From Brassica napus (lineage: Eukaryota > Streptophyta > Magnoliopsida > Brassicales > Brassicaceae), in contig NC_063450.1 in NCBI RefSeq assembly GCF_020379485.1, forward strand, positions 44,668,681 through 44,732,680: a DNA stretch of 64,000 nucleotides. The letters are read 5' to 3'. The notes beneath the pieces are model-generated. The model was not told the origin of the DNA, made no database searches, and saw only the letters and a list, made by a program, of their open reading frames with translations. The translations under genes and the position numbers were made by a program. This document shows positions 1 through 10,641 of this stretch, in pieces. The stretch's first letter is position 1, and each line of letters opens with the position of its first letter.

Positions 1-922
1 GTACGTCCAGACTTGAAGAACTTGTATAAACCCATCCACGGTGTAACAGCCAGCAATTTCTTTGTTCCACAAAGAGTCCATCAGCACCTTAAACGCGACT
101 CTCCCCCATGGATAATTCTCAAACCGTTCTAAATCCATCACTAGCCTTGCCAGAGTAGATCGTGTAGCGGTTGAAAACTTTCTCCCTTCAATGAATCCAG
201 TGAAGATGGAGAGGTACGCGAGCCGCTTGCGATCTTCCCTGGACCAATCCCCGCATCTCTTCAGTGCTGCTATTATCTGATCAGTAGTTGGCCCAGCTTC
301 CAGATGAACTCCCAGCATCCCCCAGAAAGAAACCATCTCTGGGGTAACGTCACATTTTGGTGTCTCAAGGTCCTCGATGTACTCGCAGTTTAGACCAGTG
401 AGGTTTTCAAACTCTAACAGTGAAAACCTCAAAGGTTCTGGACCAACGAGAGACCACATCTCATACTTCTTCTTAATGTCCAGCTTGAAACTGAGCATGT
501 AGTGAACCAGCCTTGAAGCCCAACCAAATCCCTGCTCCTTGAACTTGATGAAAACTCCCAAACTCGACTCCTTGAGCTCTTCAAATTCGTCATCAGTAAG
601 AGCTTTCCTAAGAGCAGTATGCAACTTGCTGTTATCCGTATGATACGAAATGCTATTGTGGGCTTCTGGCTCTTCCCCTGATGTGTATAACCTACGGGGG
701 AGTTCTGGAATATCCATCCTTTTTGTCTGCAAAATAATCAAAGACAACAATATAAGTCCAGACGACTTAGTAGACGACTTAAATTTAAGTCGTCTGGAAA
801 GTCTTCCAAATGGACGACTTATATTTAAGTCATCTACTAAGTCGTCCAGTTGGAAGACTTTCCAGACGACTTAAATTACTTACAAGTCTTCCAGTCGCAG
901 AAGGAGTTGGAGTACTCGTCAT
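1..922 (-). CDS. DUF1985 domain protein, transposon-associated (partial, N-terminal part)
   Basis: Two exons read leftwards. Exon 1 is 884-922 and begins MTSTPTPSATGRL. Exon 2 is 726 down to 1 and stays open at the window edge. The donor is gtaagt, the acceptor ends ttgcag, and the join is in phase, giving 255 codons so far. Recognisable DUF1985 segments are GVFIKFKEQGFGWASRLVHY, MWSLVGPEPLRFSLLEFENL and VSFWGMLGVHLEAG, followed by YPWGRVAFKVLMDSLW. DUF1985 proteins are plant-specific and typically sit in transposons, often fused to or near Ulp1-like cysteine protease domains, which here would lie off the window. The biochemical role is unknown. The intron is built almost wholly of AGACGAC palindromes. 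If this splice is not used, translation could begin at the ATG at 715-717 in the same frame. Confidence 0.72.
727..883. repeat. AGACGAC/GTCGTCT palindrome cluster filling the DUF1985 intron
   Basis: The intron consists of repeated AGACGACTTAAATTTAAGTC-like palindromes, with variants GTCGTCCA and TGGAAGACTT in both orientations. RNA across it could fold into several strong stems. The same word recurs upstream at 1483-2014. Confidence 0.8.
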
Positions 923-1036
923 TGCGGTTATAGATCTGAAAAAATAAACGTGAAACGGTGAGAATGAGTAAATTGATAGAGACAACGTTTTATGTTCATC
1001 TTTTCCTCGAGATTGATGACTTAGCGGCGTTAGGGT

Positions 1037-1262
1037 TTACAGAGAAACGGCGCTAAGGTTTACAGAGAAGAAGCGGCGGCGCTAGGGTTTAGAAGAAGCG
1101 GCGGCGCTAGTGTTTAGAGGAAGCGGCGGTGAGAACGTTGGTGACCACGGTGGCGAGGGCGACGGTTTGTTCGGAAATAGTGGAAGCGGCGGCGCTAGGG
1201 TTTAGAGGAATCGGCGGCGCTAGGGTTTAGAGGAATCGGCGGCGCTAGGGTTAGAAGAAGCT
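1037..1262. repeat. Degenerate tandem repeat with core GGCGGCGCTAGGGTTTAG
   Basis: About six units of 23-25 bp share the core GGCGGCGCTAGGGTTTAG plus AGGAATC or AAGAAGC. A unique stretch around 1130-1185 interrupts the run. It lies just upstream of the DUF1985 gene, inside the same element, and is unusually GC-rich for the window. Confidence 0.75.
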
Positions 1263-1482
1263 GCGGCGACAACGGTGAGAATGAAGTGAGATAGATAGCT
1301 GACGTTGAGAACGATGGTTTGTTCGGAAATCGTGGGAATTCGAAATCGCCTTTGAGAGAGAACTGTTAGGGTTTCTGAATTTCGCGAAAAATGAAACAAA
1401 AAAAAAAAAAATCACCTTATATATTGGGTAAATAATCCGGTTAGCTTTAAAAGTACATTGGTAAACTTTAAGGTTTGGTCCG

Positions 1483-2014
1483 GTTTAGACGACTTATTCT
1501 GGCTGATAATGTACAACAGACGACTTAATATTTAGTCGTCTGTTTTCAGACGACAAAATATTAAGTCGTCCTAGACCCTAAAATGAACCCCTAAACTAAA
1601 ATGACTAGATTAACTAACTAACCACGTTATAAAATCAAATTATACTTAAATAGTGTTTACTATACACAGAAATGAACACGCATAAGTAATTTTAAAAATT
1701 TTCAAAAACGGTTTTAATGCTTTCCAAAATCTAACCCTAAGAACACATACAATACTACAACATATGTTGATGAAACATAAACTAAAGAATATCATGACTC
1801 ACTACTTTCACTCATCTATGCTGAAAACAATTGAAATTTGTTATATCTTAATTTATACCTCCTAAGACATATGTTAATTACATAATTCCCATTTTTCACT
1901 TATCAAAATATTTTTTACAAAAATTTTAAATTATGTTTAAGACTAACTGTCCAGACGACTTTCAGTTAAGTCGTCTGGACGACTTATTTTCAAGTCGTCT
2001 AAACAGACGACTTG
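1483..2014. repeat. AGACGAC/GTCGTCT palindromes near the element end
   Basis: Two clusters (1483-1560 and 1951-2012) carry several copies of AGACGACTTA and its complement, separated by AT-rich DNA. The same word fills the DUF1985 intron, so it is a subterminal repeat of this element. Confidence 0.7.
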
Positions 2015-2173
2015 CGAGGGGTAGAAACGTAAAAAAAATTCCGTTTTTTTGTTTGGTCACAAGGGGATAGTTGTAATTTCAATAGCCTTTTAGGTTACTT
2101 TTGCCTTTGACCCAAGTTGGGGTATTGTTTTGGGTTTGACTCCAAGTTTTGAGTCACACTTGGCAATTCTCCC

Positions 2174-3560
2174 TAAGTTTTGATGTAAACGAAAACTCAA
2201 ATTATGTCAAAAATAATGATATTCAATGATAATAACAATTTTAATTGATTATTTTTTTAAAATACAATTACAAAAATATTGTTTAAAAGAAAATTCATTT
2301 ATCTTTCAAATATAAAATAAAAATATTATAATTAAATAATAAAAAATATAAATAAAAACCATAAATTTAGCAAATGACAACTGAGTTATATTATGCTAAA
2401 ATTTTATTTCTAACAATTTATCAAATGACAAATGAGTTATGAGCAAATAATACCATATAATTTTTAAAAACATAGCCATTCTTAAATATTTTTTGAATAA
2501 ATAATTATTTTTAAATTTAATCAACTGAAAATAATATTCGTACAATTCCGTGAGTCGAATTCTAGTTTTATTGATGCATGTTATATATTAGTGCTGCAAC
2601 ATTTTAATGATACACGTTTTTAAAAATCTCCATTATTAAAATTATGCACGTAAGGATAACTCATGAGCTTTTTTGGTTGATTAAATGACATTATGTCCAA
2701 ATTTATTTAAGGATATTTCATTAAGGTAACTGAAAAAGACAAACAATAAAATAGAAAGTTTAAATTCATTTAAACATATTTCATTAATCTAACTGAAAAG
2801 ACAAGTAATAAATTAGGTAGTTTTATTTGTTTTATGATATTTCATAAATGCAACTGAAAAAGACAAGAAAAAAAAAAGAGTTTAATTAATGAAGTAAGAA
2901 CATTTTCAAATGGGTACTTCTCTTTTTAATAATATAGATTATACACCCCTAAGTGCTGCGTTCAAATATTTCAAACTATGAATAACACTGCTAAGCACTA
3001 GATTTTCTTAAATGATCACGATAAGAAGAAAGAAAATATACTTTAGCTGTAGTCAAAATTAGTATATGCAGTCAAAATTAACTATTTTTTTTATTAGTTT
3101 ATTTAAACACATGTTTTTCTTTCAAAAAAAAAAGTATATGCACAAGGATATAAAACAATCAACTACTAAACGTGTATTTTTCTGTTCCTTCGTTTTTTTT
3201 TTTGAACAACAATGTTTTTTCTTTCTTAAAACCTTATTGTTGTAGCCGTAGGCATCAGCTTTTGTCTCTTTTGCAAATTTTCATGAAGAAAACTTTAAAT
3301 TCTCTCAATACTAGACATGTTCTTAAAGGTTAATAGAAAAGGAAAAGAAGAAAACACGTTCCTTGAGTATCGTGCGGTGTAATCTTAATCGGATATGTTC
3401 TTTGTGAATGTACAAACGGCTGCTTTTTCTGGGGAAAGACAAGAGTTTGATATGGAAACAATTATATAGGAGTATTTTGTTTTTGTGTATTGCATGTAAT
3501 ATTCCAAATTATTACAAGTTTTACTTTTCAATTACGAATTTTCAACTTTACAAATTATAT
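2174..3560. other. AT-rich intergenic spacer
   Basis: No coding sequence recognised. The stretch holds homopolymer runs and three imperfect relatives of ATTTCATTAANGNAACTGAAAA between about 2705 and 2860. A CTAGT at 2562-2566 lacks a convincing hairpin, so it is not called as a Helitron end. Confidence 0.6.
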
Positions 3561-4475
3561 GTCTGAATATACCATGAAAATAAAATAATGCAGAAGCTCT
3601 CTGGCATTTTTTTTTTAAGCAAAGCCTTGAATCTAGGGAAAAGACTTACAATAGCAGTAGTAAGAAACTACCACTGTATGTCGTCTGGTTCTGTAATTGA
3701 CGATGATGCCCTAAAGATTTGAAAATTTAATTTGATTGTACTATACTTAAATGCATAATAATTACACTGATCATTATCTCTCAGTGTCTGGAAGCTAGTA
3801 ATCTCCCAATACAGGTGTAATGTTAGAAAATTTAATAGATTTAATACGATGCCTCGTTATATTCGATACGCGTACACTTCTTAATGTATGGTCCAAATGG
3901 TCCATGCAGTTCAGTATATTATTATTATTGTTCTTGGATCAAAGAATATCAATGATGATTTTACACTTCAAAGCATAATATAGTGACCAAGATACTAATG
4001 GAAATTCGAAACAAAACAAAGTCTGAATATACCATGAAAATAAAATAATGCAGAAGCTCTCTGGCATTTTTTTTTTAAGCAAAGCCTTGAATCTAGGGAA
4101 AAGACTTACAATAGCAGTAGTAAGAAACTACCACTGTATGTCGTCTGGTTCTGTAATTGACGATGATGCCCTAAAGATTTGAAAATTTAATTTGATTGTA
4201 CTATACTTAAATGCATAATAATTACACTGATCATTATCTCTCAGTGTCTGGAAGCTAGTAATCTCCCAATACAGGTGTAATGTTAGAAAATTTAATAGAT
4301 TTAATACGATGCCTCGTTATATTCGATACGCGTACACTTCTTAATGTATGGTCCAAATGGTCCATGCAGTTCAGTATATTATTATTATTGTTCTTGGATC
4401 AAAGAATATCAATGATGATTTTACACTTCAAAGCATAATATAGTGACCAAGATACTAATGGAAATTCGAAACAAA
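3561..4475. repeat. Near-perfect tandem duplication, period 460 bp
   Basis: The unit starting at GTCTGAATATACCATG (3561) is repeated head-to-tail from 4021 to 4475. I saw no mismatch when comparing the two copies line by line until they diverge at 4476. No coding content was recognised. It sits just downstream of the MIZ-like gene. Identity this high points to a recent event or an assembly duplication. Confidence 0.92.
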
Positions 4476-4862
4476 TCAAGACTTTAATCATTATGATTCT
4501 ACAGGCTGGGTGCCCCCATGATAACATAAACATTTTTAAAACAACAAAGAGATTACACATTTAAAAAAGCGAATTTTATACATTTACAAGTCCTCCAGCT
4601 CCATATACCAAAGTTTAAAAACCTTCTAAGCCCACCTCCCAAAAAAAAAAGAAACTTGCTCTAACGCATTATCGATCGATCACGTTCACGTCGATTAAAA
4701 TACGGTTTTCGAGTATTAGAGACATAGTACTTTAATTCCCCAAAAGAACCACTTAACCGACTATTTAAAGTAACTAAACCGGAATAATCTTCCTTAACCG
4801 TGAAACCTTCCTTCTCAGTTAGAGGCTTTGGTAGGATCATCTTCTTCGATTCGTCGTCTTCA

Positions 4863-5693
4863 TCAGATTCTGAGTAGATAGATACTGAGCTCAGGAGCTC
4901 CATTGCTGTCAGGATTCATCATATAGAAAGCCTCCGAATCACGCGACCCCACAATTCGCTCGAACTTCGCCCTCATATACATTATATCACCACCACCGCC
5001 GACGGATGTCTCCTCCGTCTCCGGCAAAACTCCGGCGCCCATGGAAACCATCTCAAGCGCCTTCAAAACTTTCTTCTCCTTCTCACCGCACTCCCTCCTC
5101 GTCGCGAACCCGCACTTCTTCCCGTTACAGTAAGTCCTCCACATCGGCTCCTCCACCAACCGCCGTGGAACCGTAACCTTGGTCTTATCTCCTCCGCCGT
5201 GACGGCGTCTTCCCTTATCTCCCTCTTCTTTCTCTTCCTCCTTGGCCTTGTCGCACTCCAGAGCGATCCTCACGAGTCCCGAAGCCATCTCCTTGACCAG
5301 TCCGCTGATTGGAGTCGCGAGCTCGATTAAAAACGCCGGAGGGGAAGTCGGATCTTTCTGGACTGAGAAATGCACGTGTCCGCGGCGTGATCCGAAAAGC
5401 GTTCCCACGACCCGTGACCCGAGTCCGGAGTTGCTGTTGCCGGGTCGGGCTCTGCTGAGGGAAGCGATGACTGAACGGAGACGAGAGACGGCGAAAGATT
5501 GGAGTTTTCTTTTGGGAGTGATTGCAGTGGAGGAAGATGAAGAGGAAGGGTTGTGTTTGGGAAGCGGTTTAGTGCTGTCGGGAAGAGGATTATGGGAAGA
5601 AACGTCGTCGTTTTCGTTTGATCCGACTTTTCGTGTCCAGTGGAAGCTGTTGTGTCTCTTGGAGGCGAAGTCATCTGAGTTTGGTTTCGCCAT
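4863..5693 (-). CDS. MIZU-KUSSEI1-like (DUF617) protein
   Basis: A single-exon gene of 276 residues. The MIZ1/DUF617 domain fills the C-terminal two thirds: VVGTLFGSRRGHVHFSVQ, then ELATPISGLVKEMASGLVRI ALEC, WRTYCNGKKCGFATRRE, GAGVLPE, and the family-typical end SEAFYMMNPDSNGAPELS followed by IYLLRI. The N-terminus is Ser-rich and probably disordered. MIZ1 of Arabidopsis acts in root hydrotropism; the role of this paralogue is not established. I chose the Met at 5693 (MAKPNSDDFASKRHNSF). An in-frame Met at 5771 would add 26 residues encoded by a GA-repeat leader that looks untranslated. Gene order suggests the At5g23100 orthologue (from memory). There are no breaks. The open frame on the opposite strand (5242-5706) is its shadow. 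Confidence 0.88.
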   Translation of the reverse strand: MAKPNSDDFASKRHNSFHWTRKVGSNENDDVSSHNPLPDSTKPLPKHNPSSSSSSTAITPKRKLQSFAVSRLRSVIASLSRARPGNSNSGLGSRVVGTLFGSRRGHVHFSVQKDPTSPPAFLIELATPISGLVKEMASGLVRIALECDKAKEEEKEEGDKGRRRHGGGDKTKVTVPRRLVEEPMWRTYCNGKKCGFATRRECGEKEKKVLKALEMVSMGAGVLPETEETSVGGGGDIMYMRAKFERIVGSRDSEAFYMMNPDSNGAPELSIYLLRI

Positions 5694-6234
5694 CGAAAGA
5701 AGCTGAAGCTTAAGGAGAGAGAGAGAGAGACGGAGAAGAGAGTATGTGGTTATGGATGAGTTAATGATCAAAGTAGTTGGTGTGAATTTAACTTCAGGGT
5801 TTGGTCTATTTGGTGACTCTCTCTCTCTCTGTCTTCACTCTTTTATCTCTCTCCTGTCGCTGTGAATGTATTGGTGTGAGAGAGAAGATTAGATGATACA
5901 TCGACAGAGAATGGACCTACCAACTAATCTTTCTATAAGATTTTGGAAAATAAAGGAGAAAAAGAAAGAAAATAATAGTTTCATTTTGTGCGTAGATTTG
6001 TCTTTTGCTTTTTAGTTCAGTATTGGTGTCAAATGATTCGACTTGGGATTAATTTTAGCTCCAAATGGAAAAGAAACAAAGAACAATTCATCCACTGAAG
6101 AAGAAAAGAATAAACAGATTTTTGTTTCTCTAATGATCTTCTTTAACTCTACTTTATTTTTATTGTTTCTATTACTCTCGCTAATGCTTCTACTACCTTG
6201 TTAATCTTTTTTTTTTGGTAAAATTACCTCGTTA
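5694..6234 (-). promoter_or_regulatory. Upstream region of the MIZ-like gene with GA/CT repeats
   Basis: The putative leader carries GAGAGAGAGAGAGA (about 5720) and a CT run at 5817-5830. These GA/CT runs are common in plant 5' leaders. No clear TATA box was picked out. The rest is AT-rich spacer with no gene. Confidence 0.35.
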
Positions 6235-6242
6235 ATCTTAGG

Positions 6243-6499
6243 CAGACCCGGCCCGAAATATTTAAAGACTGGAAGCAAAAAAGAAAAAATTGGACCTCTT
6301 ATTTAGTAATAAAAAAGATCATTAAGAGAAGATAAAGATGTAGCTCGGGACATTCAAACCAGCCATCTAGAACAGACTAAATCTACTGCTAAACCAACTT
6401 GGCTACTGGAGATTTTGAAATTTTAAGGCCGAAATAATAGATATTGTTAAAATGGCCGGAAGCACATGCTTCTATAGCTTGTACTCAGGGCCGCTACTG
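6243..6499. mobile_element. Non-autonomous hAT element with 8-bp target duplication
   Basis: The 257-bp segment begins CAGACCCGGCCCGAAAT and ends (reverse complement) CAGTAGCGGCCCTGAGT, a short imperfect terminal inverted repeat starting CAG. The octamer ATCTTAGG flanks it on both sides (6235-6242 and 6500-6507). An exact 8-bp duplication together with CAG termini is the hAT signature. There is no transposase inside. Confidence 0.88.
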
Positions 6500-6507
6500 A
6501 TCTTAGG

Positions 6508-7320
6508 GCTAAACTCTCTCGAGACTCGAGAGAGAAAAATGTACTGTGGTGAATATAGTCATGAAAGGAATGTGGATATTTGATTTGATACTAATTTGTT
6601 GTATTATTTGGCTTTTATGATATAAGTATTTGTTTATTGCTAGAGAATAACTAGGATTGTGTTTTTGTTGAATACTTTGGGAGAAACACGAGAAAATGAC
6701 AAAGGAAAGGAATCTGGGAGACAAAGTGTGTTCGTTGTTTCATTTTCGATGTGGGGTTATCACAAAGAGCTTCATTTTGTTTGACTCCTCAGTCCTCCTC
6801 TCTTTTTGACCTCAATCTTTTTGTACAGTAAAAAGTGTTTAGTAGACTTCTTTATATCTAATCTTCATTCTACATACAGTCTCTCTAATATTAAATCTAC
6901 GTTCTACATACAGTCTCTCTAATCATATTCAAAATGTCTTCATATGAATTTTCAACTGAATGGGTTTGATTGAAAGAAACGATAAGAGAAATCGATAAAT
7001 AATTTAATAGTTAACATAGGATCCAATTCAAACTAATAGTTGACAGAATCTCTGCCTCCCTATGTTTAGTCTCAGGAAACTTGCTTGTGTTCGCCTGCTT
7101 AGTGTAACAATGTTGTATACTCTTTGTTCCTTGCGTTTGATGAATGGAATTTACAGTGAAAAGGATCCATTTTGTTTTCAAAAAAAGAAAAGAAGAGATG
7201 ATCCATTTCAAACCAGCTCTATGTGATTATTGAACATATGTTTTTGTATCTTTCCATTTTTTAATAAAACTAAATAACAAACATTTTTGATACCCTTTTT
7301 AAGTTTTTGGCGGTAGACTA
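6508..7320. other. Intergenic spacer
   Basis: AT-rich with no recognised gene. Open frames at 6509-6724 and 7011-7211 (minus) have no familiar protein features. A short direct repeat around TCTACATACAGTCTCTCTAAT occurs at about 6868 and 6902. Confidence 0.5.
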
Positions 7321-7565
7321 AGCACAACATTATTGCAGTCCTTAGTTTGGTCCTTAAGAGGAGGGGGTCCACAAAAACACTAGAACCGATGGAGAAAGTC
7401 CCTAACTAAGAGACATTTTGGTTTGGTCCCTGTACTGTTCACGGACCCCACTGAAACGTGCGGTCCGTGATTAGTTCGTTTTTAATTTTTTCTTTTTTAA
7501 ATAGGATAAAATAAAAAAAAAGTTTAAGGACCAATTATTAAGGACTCGACAATAATGATGCTCTT
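7321..7565. mobile_element. MITE-like element with about 25-bp inverted ends
   Basis: The left end GCACAACATTATTGCAGTCC pairs with the right end, whose reverse complement reads GAGCATCATTATTGTCGAGT. Both are followed by CCTTA, and the inner word TTGGTCCTTA recurs in inverted orientation. There is no coding capacity. I could not fix an unambiguous target duplication, so the superfamily is left open. Confidence 0.55.
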
Positions 7566-8590
7566 ATATCTACTAGTAACAAAAGTAAAAAACAGTAGTT
7601 GGCACAAAGCAAAAGAGCAAAGACCACTGGACAACTCAAAATAATTTGACACAGACGGATCAAAGTTTTATTTTAGTTCTTCTGTGGCGATTTACAATAT
7701 CTTTGTAAACAACATCAACACCATTTGATGCATTCTATTTGCAAACAAGTAACTACAAACGGTTTGTATAAATTTTCATGGAGCCAAAGTTCAATCCCAT
7801 CACTTAAATCACATAAATATACATGCTTTGGTTGTTTCTTAGGTTCATTTAAACCAACTTTCTTTCCAGTTATTTTTCTTCTTATTCATCATCAAGAACT
7901 TCAAGTCTTTGTCCCAAAGCAAATGGATTTTATCAATTATTGTTGTTAAAGTCATTATGTCTAGTATTATTGTATATGGTGTAAGAACTTTACTGGAAAG
8001 TTTAATGTATTCAACTATTCATGAATGATGGGTGGATTTTTTTCATTTACTAATGTTTTAAATAGTTTCGATTCAGTACGAAATATTCTCAAACAAAGAC
8101 TGGTGTGACGTGCCATTGAGGGGCATACAACATTCGACAGGCTTTGTCTTATATCGATGAATAAACGATCCTATAACACAAATCGTATAAACAATGTGCA
8201 AAAAACTATGAAGTTGTATAGTTTGGTTGTGTTAATAAAAAAAGAGTACAGTTTGGTTTTATTGACGTCATAAAAAGAGAGAATGAAATAGGTCCGTTGT
8301 GATGCTAGTTGTTGTCGGGTGCAGAGTAAACAGAGACCTGCGAACTAACACGTCACTCCCGGTGATGGTCCTAGTAACCAAGTACCGTGCCCTTCTCCAT
8401 GTCTCTCTCACCCGAACCACACACTCCATATGCTCTATGTGCTTCGATGATATCACATATCAATTTTTGTTACTTTTAGTAAGAAAGTAGTAACATGTGT
8501 ATTCAGTAAATGTAAGAAGACAAAAACATACGAACAAATAATTGAGCAATACTTTTTATATTGATACAACGAGAAATCATATGATTTTTT
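7566..8590. other. Intergenic spacer
   Basis: No recognised gene. Short open frames at 7725-7949 and on both strands near 8268-8490 show no known motif and are probably chance. Confidence 0.5.
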
Positions 8591-9046
8591 TTAGCAACAT
8601 GTAATATTTTCATTAATAAGAATTAAACAAGTCCATGGTCCAAGCGCAGATGAAATGATAGACATGCAATTTTGGGACAAATGAAGAAGGGTCATAAAGA
8701 TTGCCCTTGCTCCCATTCTATGATGGCAATAAAAGATTTGAGGATCATTTCCTAGGAGAGAGGGATCTTTTTTTTGAATAGGAGGTGAATGCGTAAGATC
8801 CAAATTGACCAAGCGTTCCAAGGGAAGGCATTGCTGGTGAAACCATAGGGTGGGCGATTCACCCATACTGATGAAGTTTGAAGAACTGGATTGAAGGTAT
8901 TTTATAGGGTAAATCCAGGGATTGATTCCATTGCCCAAGTTTTCAGACTTTTTTGCGAATTGGCAGTGGAAGTGAATATGGGAAATAGACTCCGAGATTC
9001 CACATTTGGAATGAGTCATGTTGATGAGTATGCTTTGAATCTGCAT
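8591..9046 (-). pseudogene. Relic of a non-LTR retrotransposon (reverse-transcriptase zinc-finger region)
   Basis: The minus strand reads ESISHIHFHCQFAKKSENLG, which resembles the zf-RVT motif SxSHxFFHCPFAKxVW near the C-terminus of plant LINE ORF2 proteins. It is followed by diverged sequence in the position of the RNase H-like tail. No complete reverse transcriptase, poly-A tail or target duplication is visible, so this is a decayed fragment. It lies where Arabidopsis has the NF-YB13 gene (from memory). Confidence 0.5.
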
Positions 9047-9704
9047 ATTGTCTCCGTTTGGAAGAGCATTGTATCACACTTTTCACAAGAAGCATTTAAG
9101 ATTCAAAACAAAAAAAAGTGACCATATAAGCATTTATTCCAGTTTCAGTTGTCATTATTCAAGAGTGTAATTGTCGATTGAGTCTTGGCTGTTTGAACAG
9201 AGATACCCGCCTTTTGGAGAGGCCAAATATATGAATCTTGTGATCCAAAGAGACTAAGGCCTAGGGTTTGTGAAGCAAGGTCTGATACCAATTCATCAAT
9301 ACGAACTTTGTTCCATTCTCGAGTTTTCCTAGTTAGAATGTGAGAGATCACAAAGTTTTTTTTTTTTTTAATCTTTGAGGAGCACATGGTCAAAGGGTTT
9401 GAGGCTAGTTTCAGGGCAAATCCAGGAATCGGACAAAAATGACAATTTGCAGTCGGTCGGATTATTCTTACCAAAAAAACGAAGCGAGTCTCCGTGAAGA
9501 ATGTGCGTAACAGACTCTCTTCCATCCGTGACCAGGTGTATACGAGTGGCCTAGACATCTGGTTTGCAACACGATAGCTATTTAAAGCTTAGTTTGATAT
9601 TATTGAAAAATCAATTCCAGTGTATCACAAAGTTAAAACAGTTTCTTTTGTTTGAATTAATTTTAACCTTTTTCAAGAAAAAGGAAGATAATTTTTTAAG
9701 AGAA
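9047..9704. other. Spacer, possibly more LINE debris
   Basis: An open frame at 9145-9558 (minus) shows no domain I recognise. It could be further decayed retrotransposon sequence, but I cannot support that. Confidence 0.35.
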
Positions 9705-10641
9705 ACTAGATTTTGACCCGCGCTTAGAAAGCGCGGGTTTGTTTGTTTTTCATTTATTAATCGAAAACTGATTTACAAATTACCATTATTTTTCATTTCG
9801 AACCATAACAATTGAGTTTTTAGGTTTTTATCATTTGTTTTTTTTCTCTTCAAAATATGGTATTTGTTCGAAATATGGTAGCTGTTCTATAATAATGTTT
9901 GAGTTTTAAAATTTGTTTTCATATCTGACCTAGATTCATGTTTGAACCTATAGACCCGATACATTGTATATAATCCTGTTCGGATTTAATGAAAAATTTG
10001 TTAATTAAAAATCCGATATAACCCGGTAAAAACCTAAAAACTCACTATTAACCCGCGATCTGATACTATTGATCCGATAACAAAATATCTTATAGTACTT
10101 TTTTAAAAAATTGATTAAATTACTCATATATTTATTAATATTACATAAATTAGTGATTCCTTAGAATTTGATAAAATTTTATCATGTTATCTAAATAAAA
10201 AATTTTATCATGTTATCTAAATAAAAAATGATAATATAAAATAACTTATTGATATGACAATATTAGTTTATTTTCGTTATTAATAACCTATTATAAGTTT
10301 GTGTTTGTATTTTAGATTTAAAAATTTATTTTAAGATAGTTTTTAAAATATTCTTGAACACTCGTAATTGCCATATTAATATTATGTATAAAATGACATT
10401 ATACACTGAAAAATGATATTCAAATATGTATATGATATATGGTGTAGGATATACGATTTTGGTTTGTATTGAAAATATGTATAATATTCAAATGATCTAT
10501 TTTGAATATTGATACGTATATTTAAGAAAATAATATTTTCATGTTTCTTAATTCATTTATTGTTCATAATATATTTATACTTATATTAAATTTAAAATTA
10601 ATATATATTTTAAATATATATATAGGCCTATTATTTATAGA
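9705..10641 (-). mobile_element. Non-autonomous Helitron, 3' end at 9705
   Basis: On the minus strand the 3' terminus has a 9-bp-stem hairpin (9717-9737, arms CCCGCGCTT and AAGCGCGGG), a short spacer, then CTAGT followed by T, matching the Helitron rule CTRRT|T. A plausible 5' end is TCTATAAATAATAGG on the minus strand, starting at 10641 and preceded by A. The 3' end is well supported; the 5' end is a best guess. The interior is AT-rich with no gene. Confidence 0.62.

Larger units (their letters stand above)
1..2173 (-). mobile_element. Right part of a Mutator-like element carrying a DUF1985 gene (continues past the left edge)
   Basis: The segment holds a DUF1985-type gene read leftwards, an upstream region full of AGACGAC/GTCGTCT palindromes, and a low-complexity outer end. 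It closes at about 2173 with GGCAATTCTCCC, whose reverse complement GGGAGAATTGCC I recall as the terminus of Brassica Mutator-like elements that carry DUF1985/Ulp1-type genes. Beyond it the sequence becomes ordinary AT-rich spacer. The other terminus lies outside the window, so neither a target duplication nor the full length can be checked. The element class is inferred from the gene content and the remembered terminus. Confidence 0.55.

Noticed and set aside
727..2014. AGACGAC clusters as a CRISPR-like array
   Set aside because: Plant nuclear DNA; repeats are palindromic, irregularly spaced and lie in a transposon.
2548..2566. Possible Helitron 3' end with CTAGT
   Set aside because: No stable GC-rich hairpin before CTAGT, unlike the convincing ends at 9705, 37045, 41163 and 59618.
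5242..5706. Long plus-strand open frame (154 codons)
   Set aside because: Exact antisense of the MIZ-like gene, which has clear family motifs; shadow frame.
8891..9121. Plus-strand open frame
   Set aside because: Antisense to the LINE zf-RVT relic; no own features.
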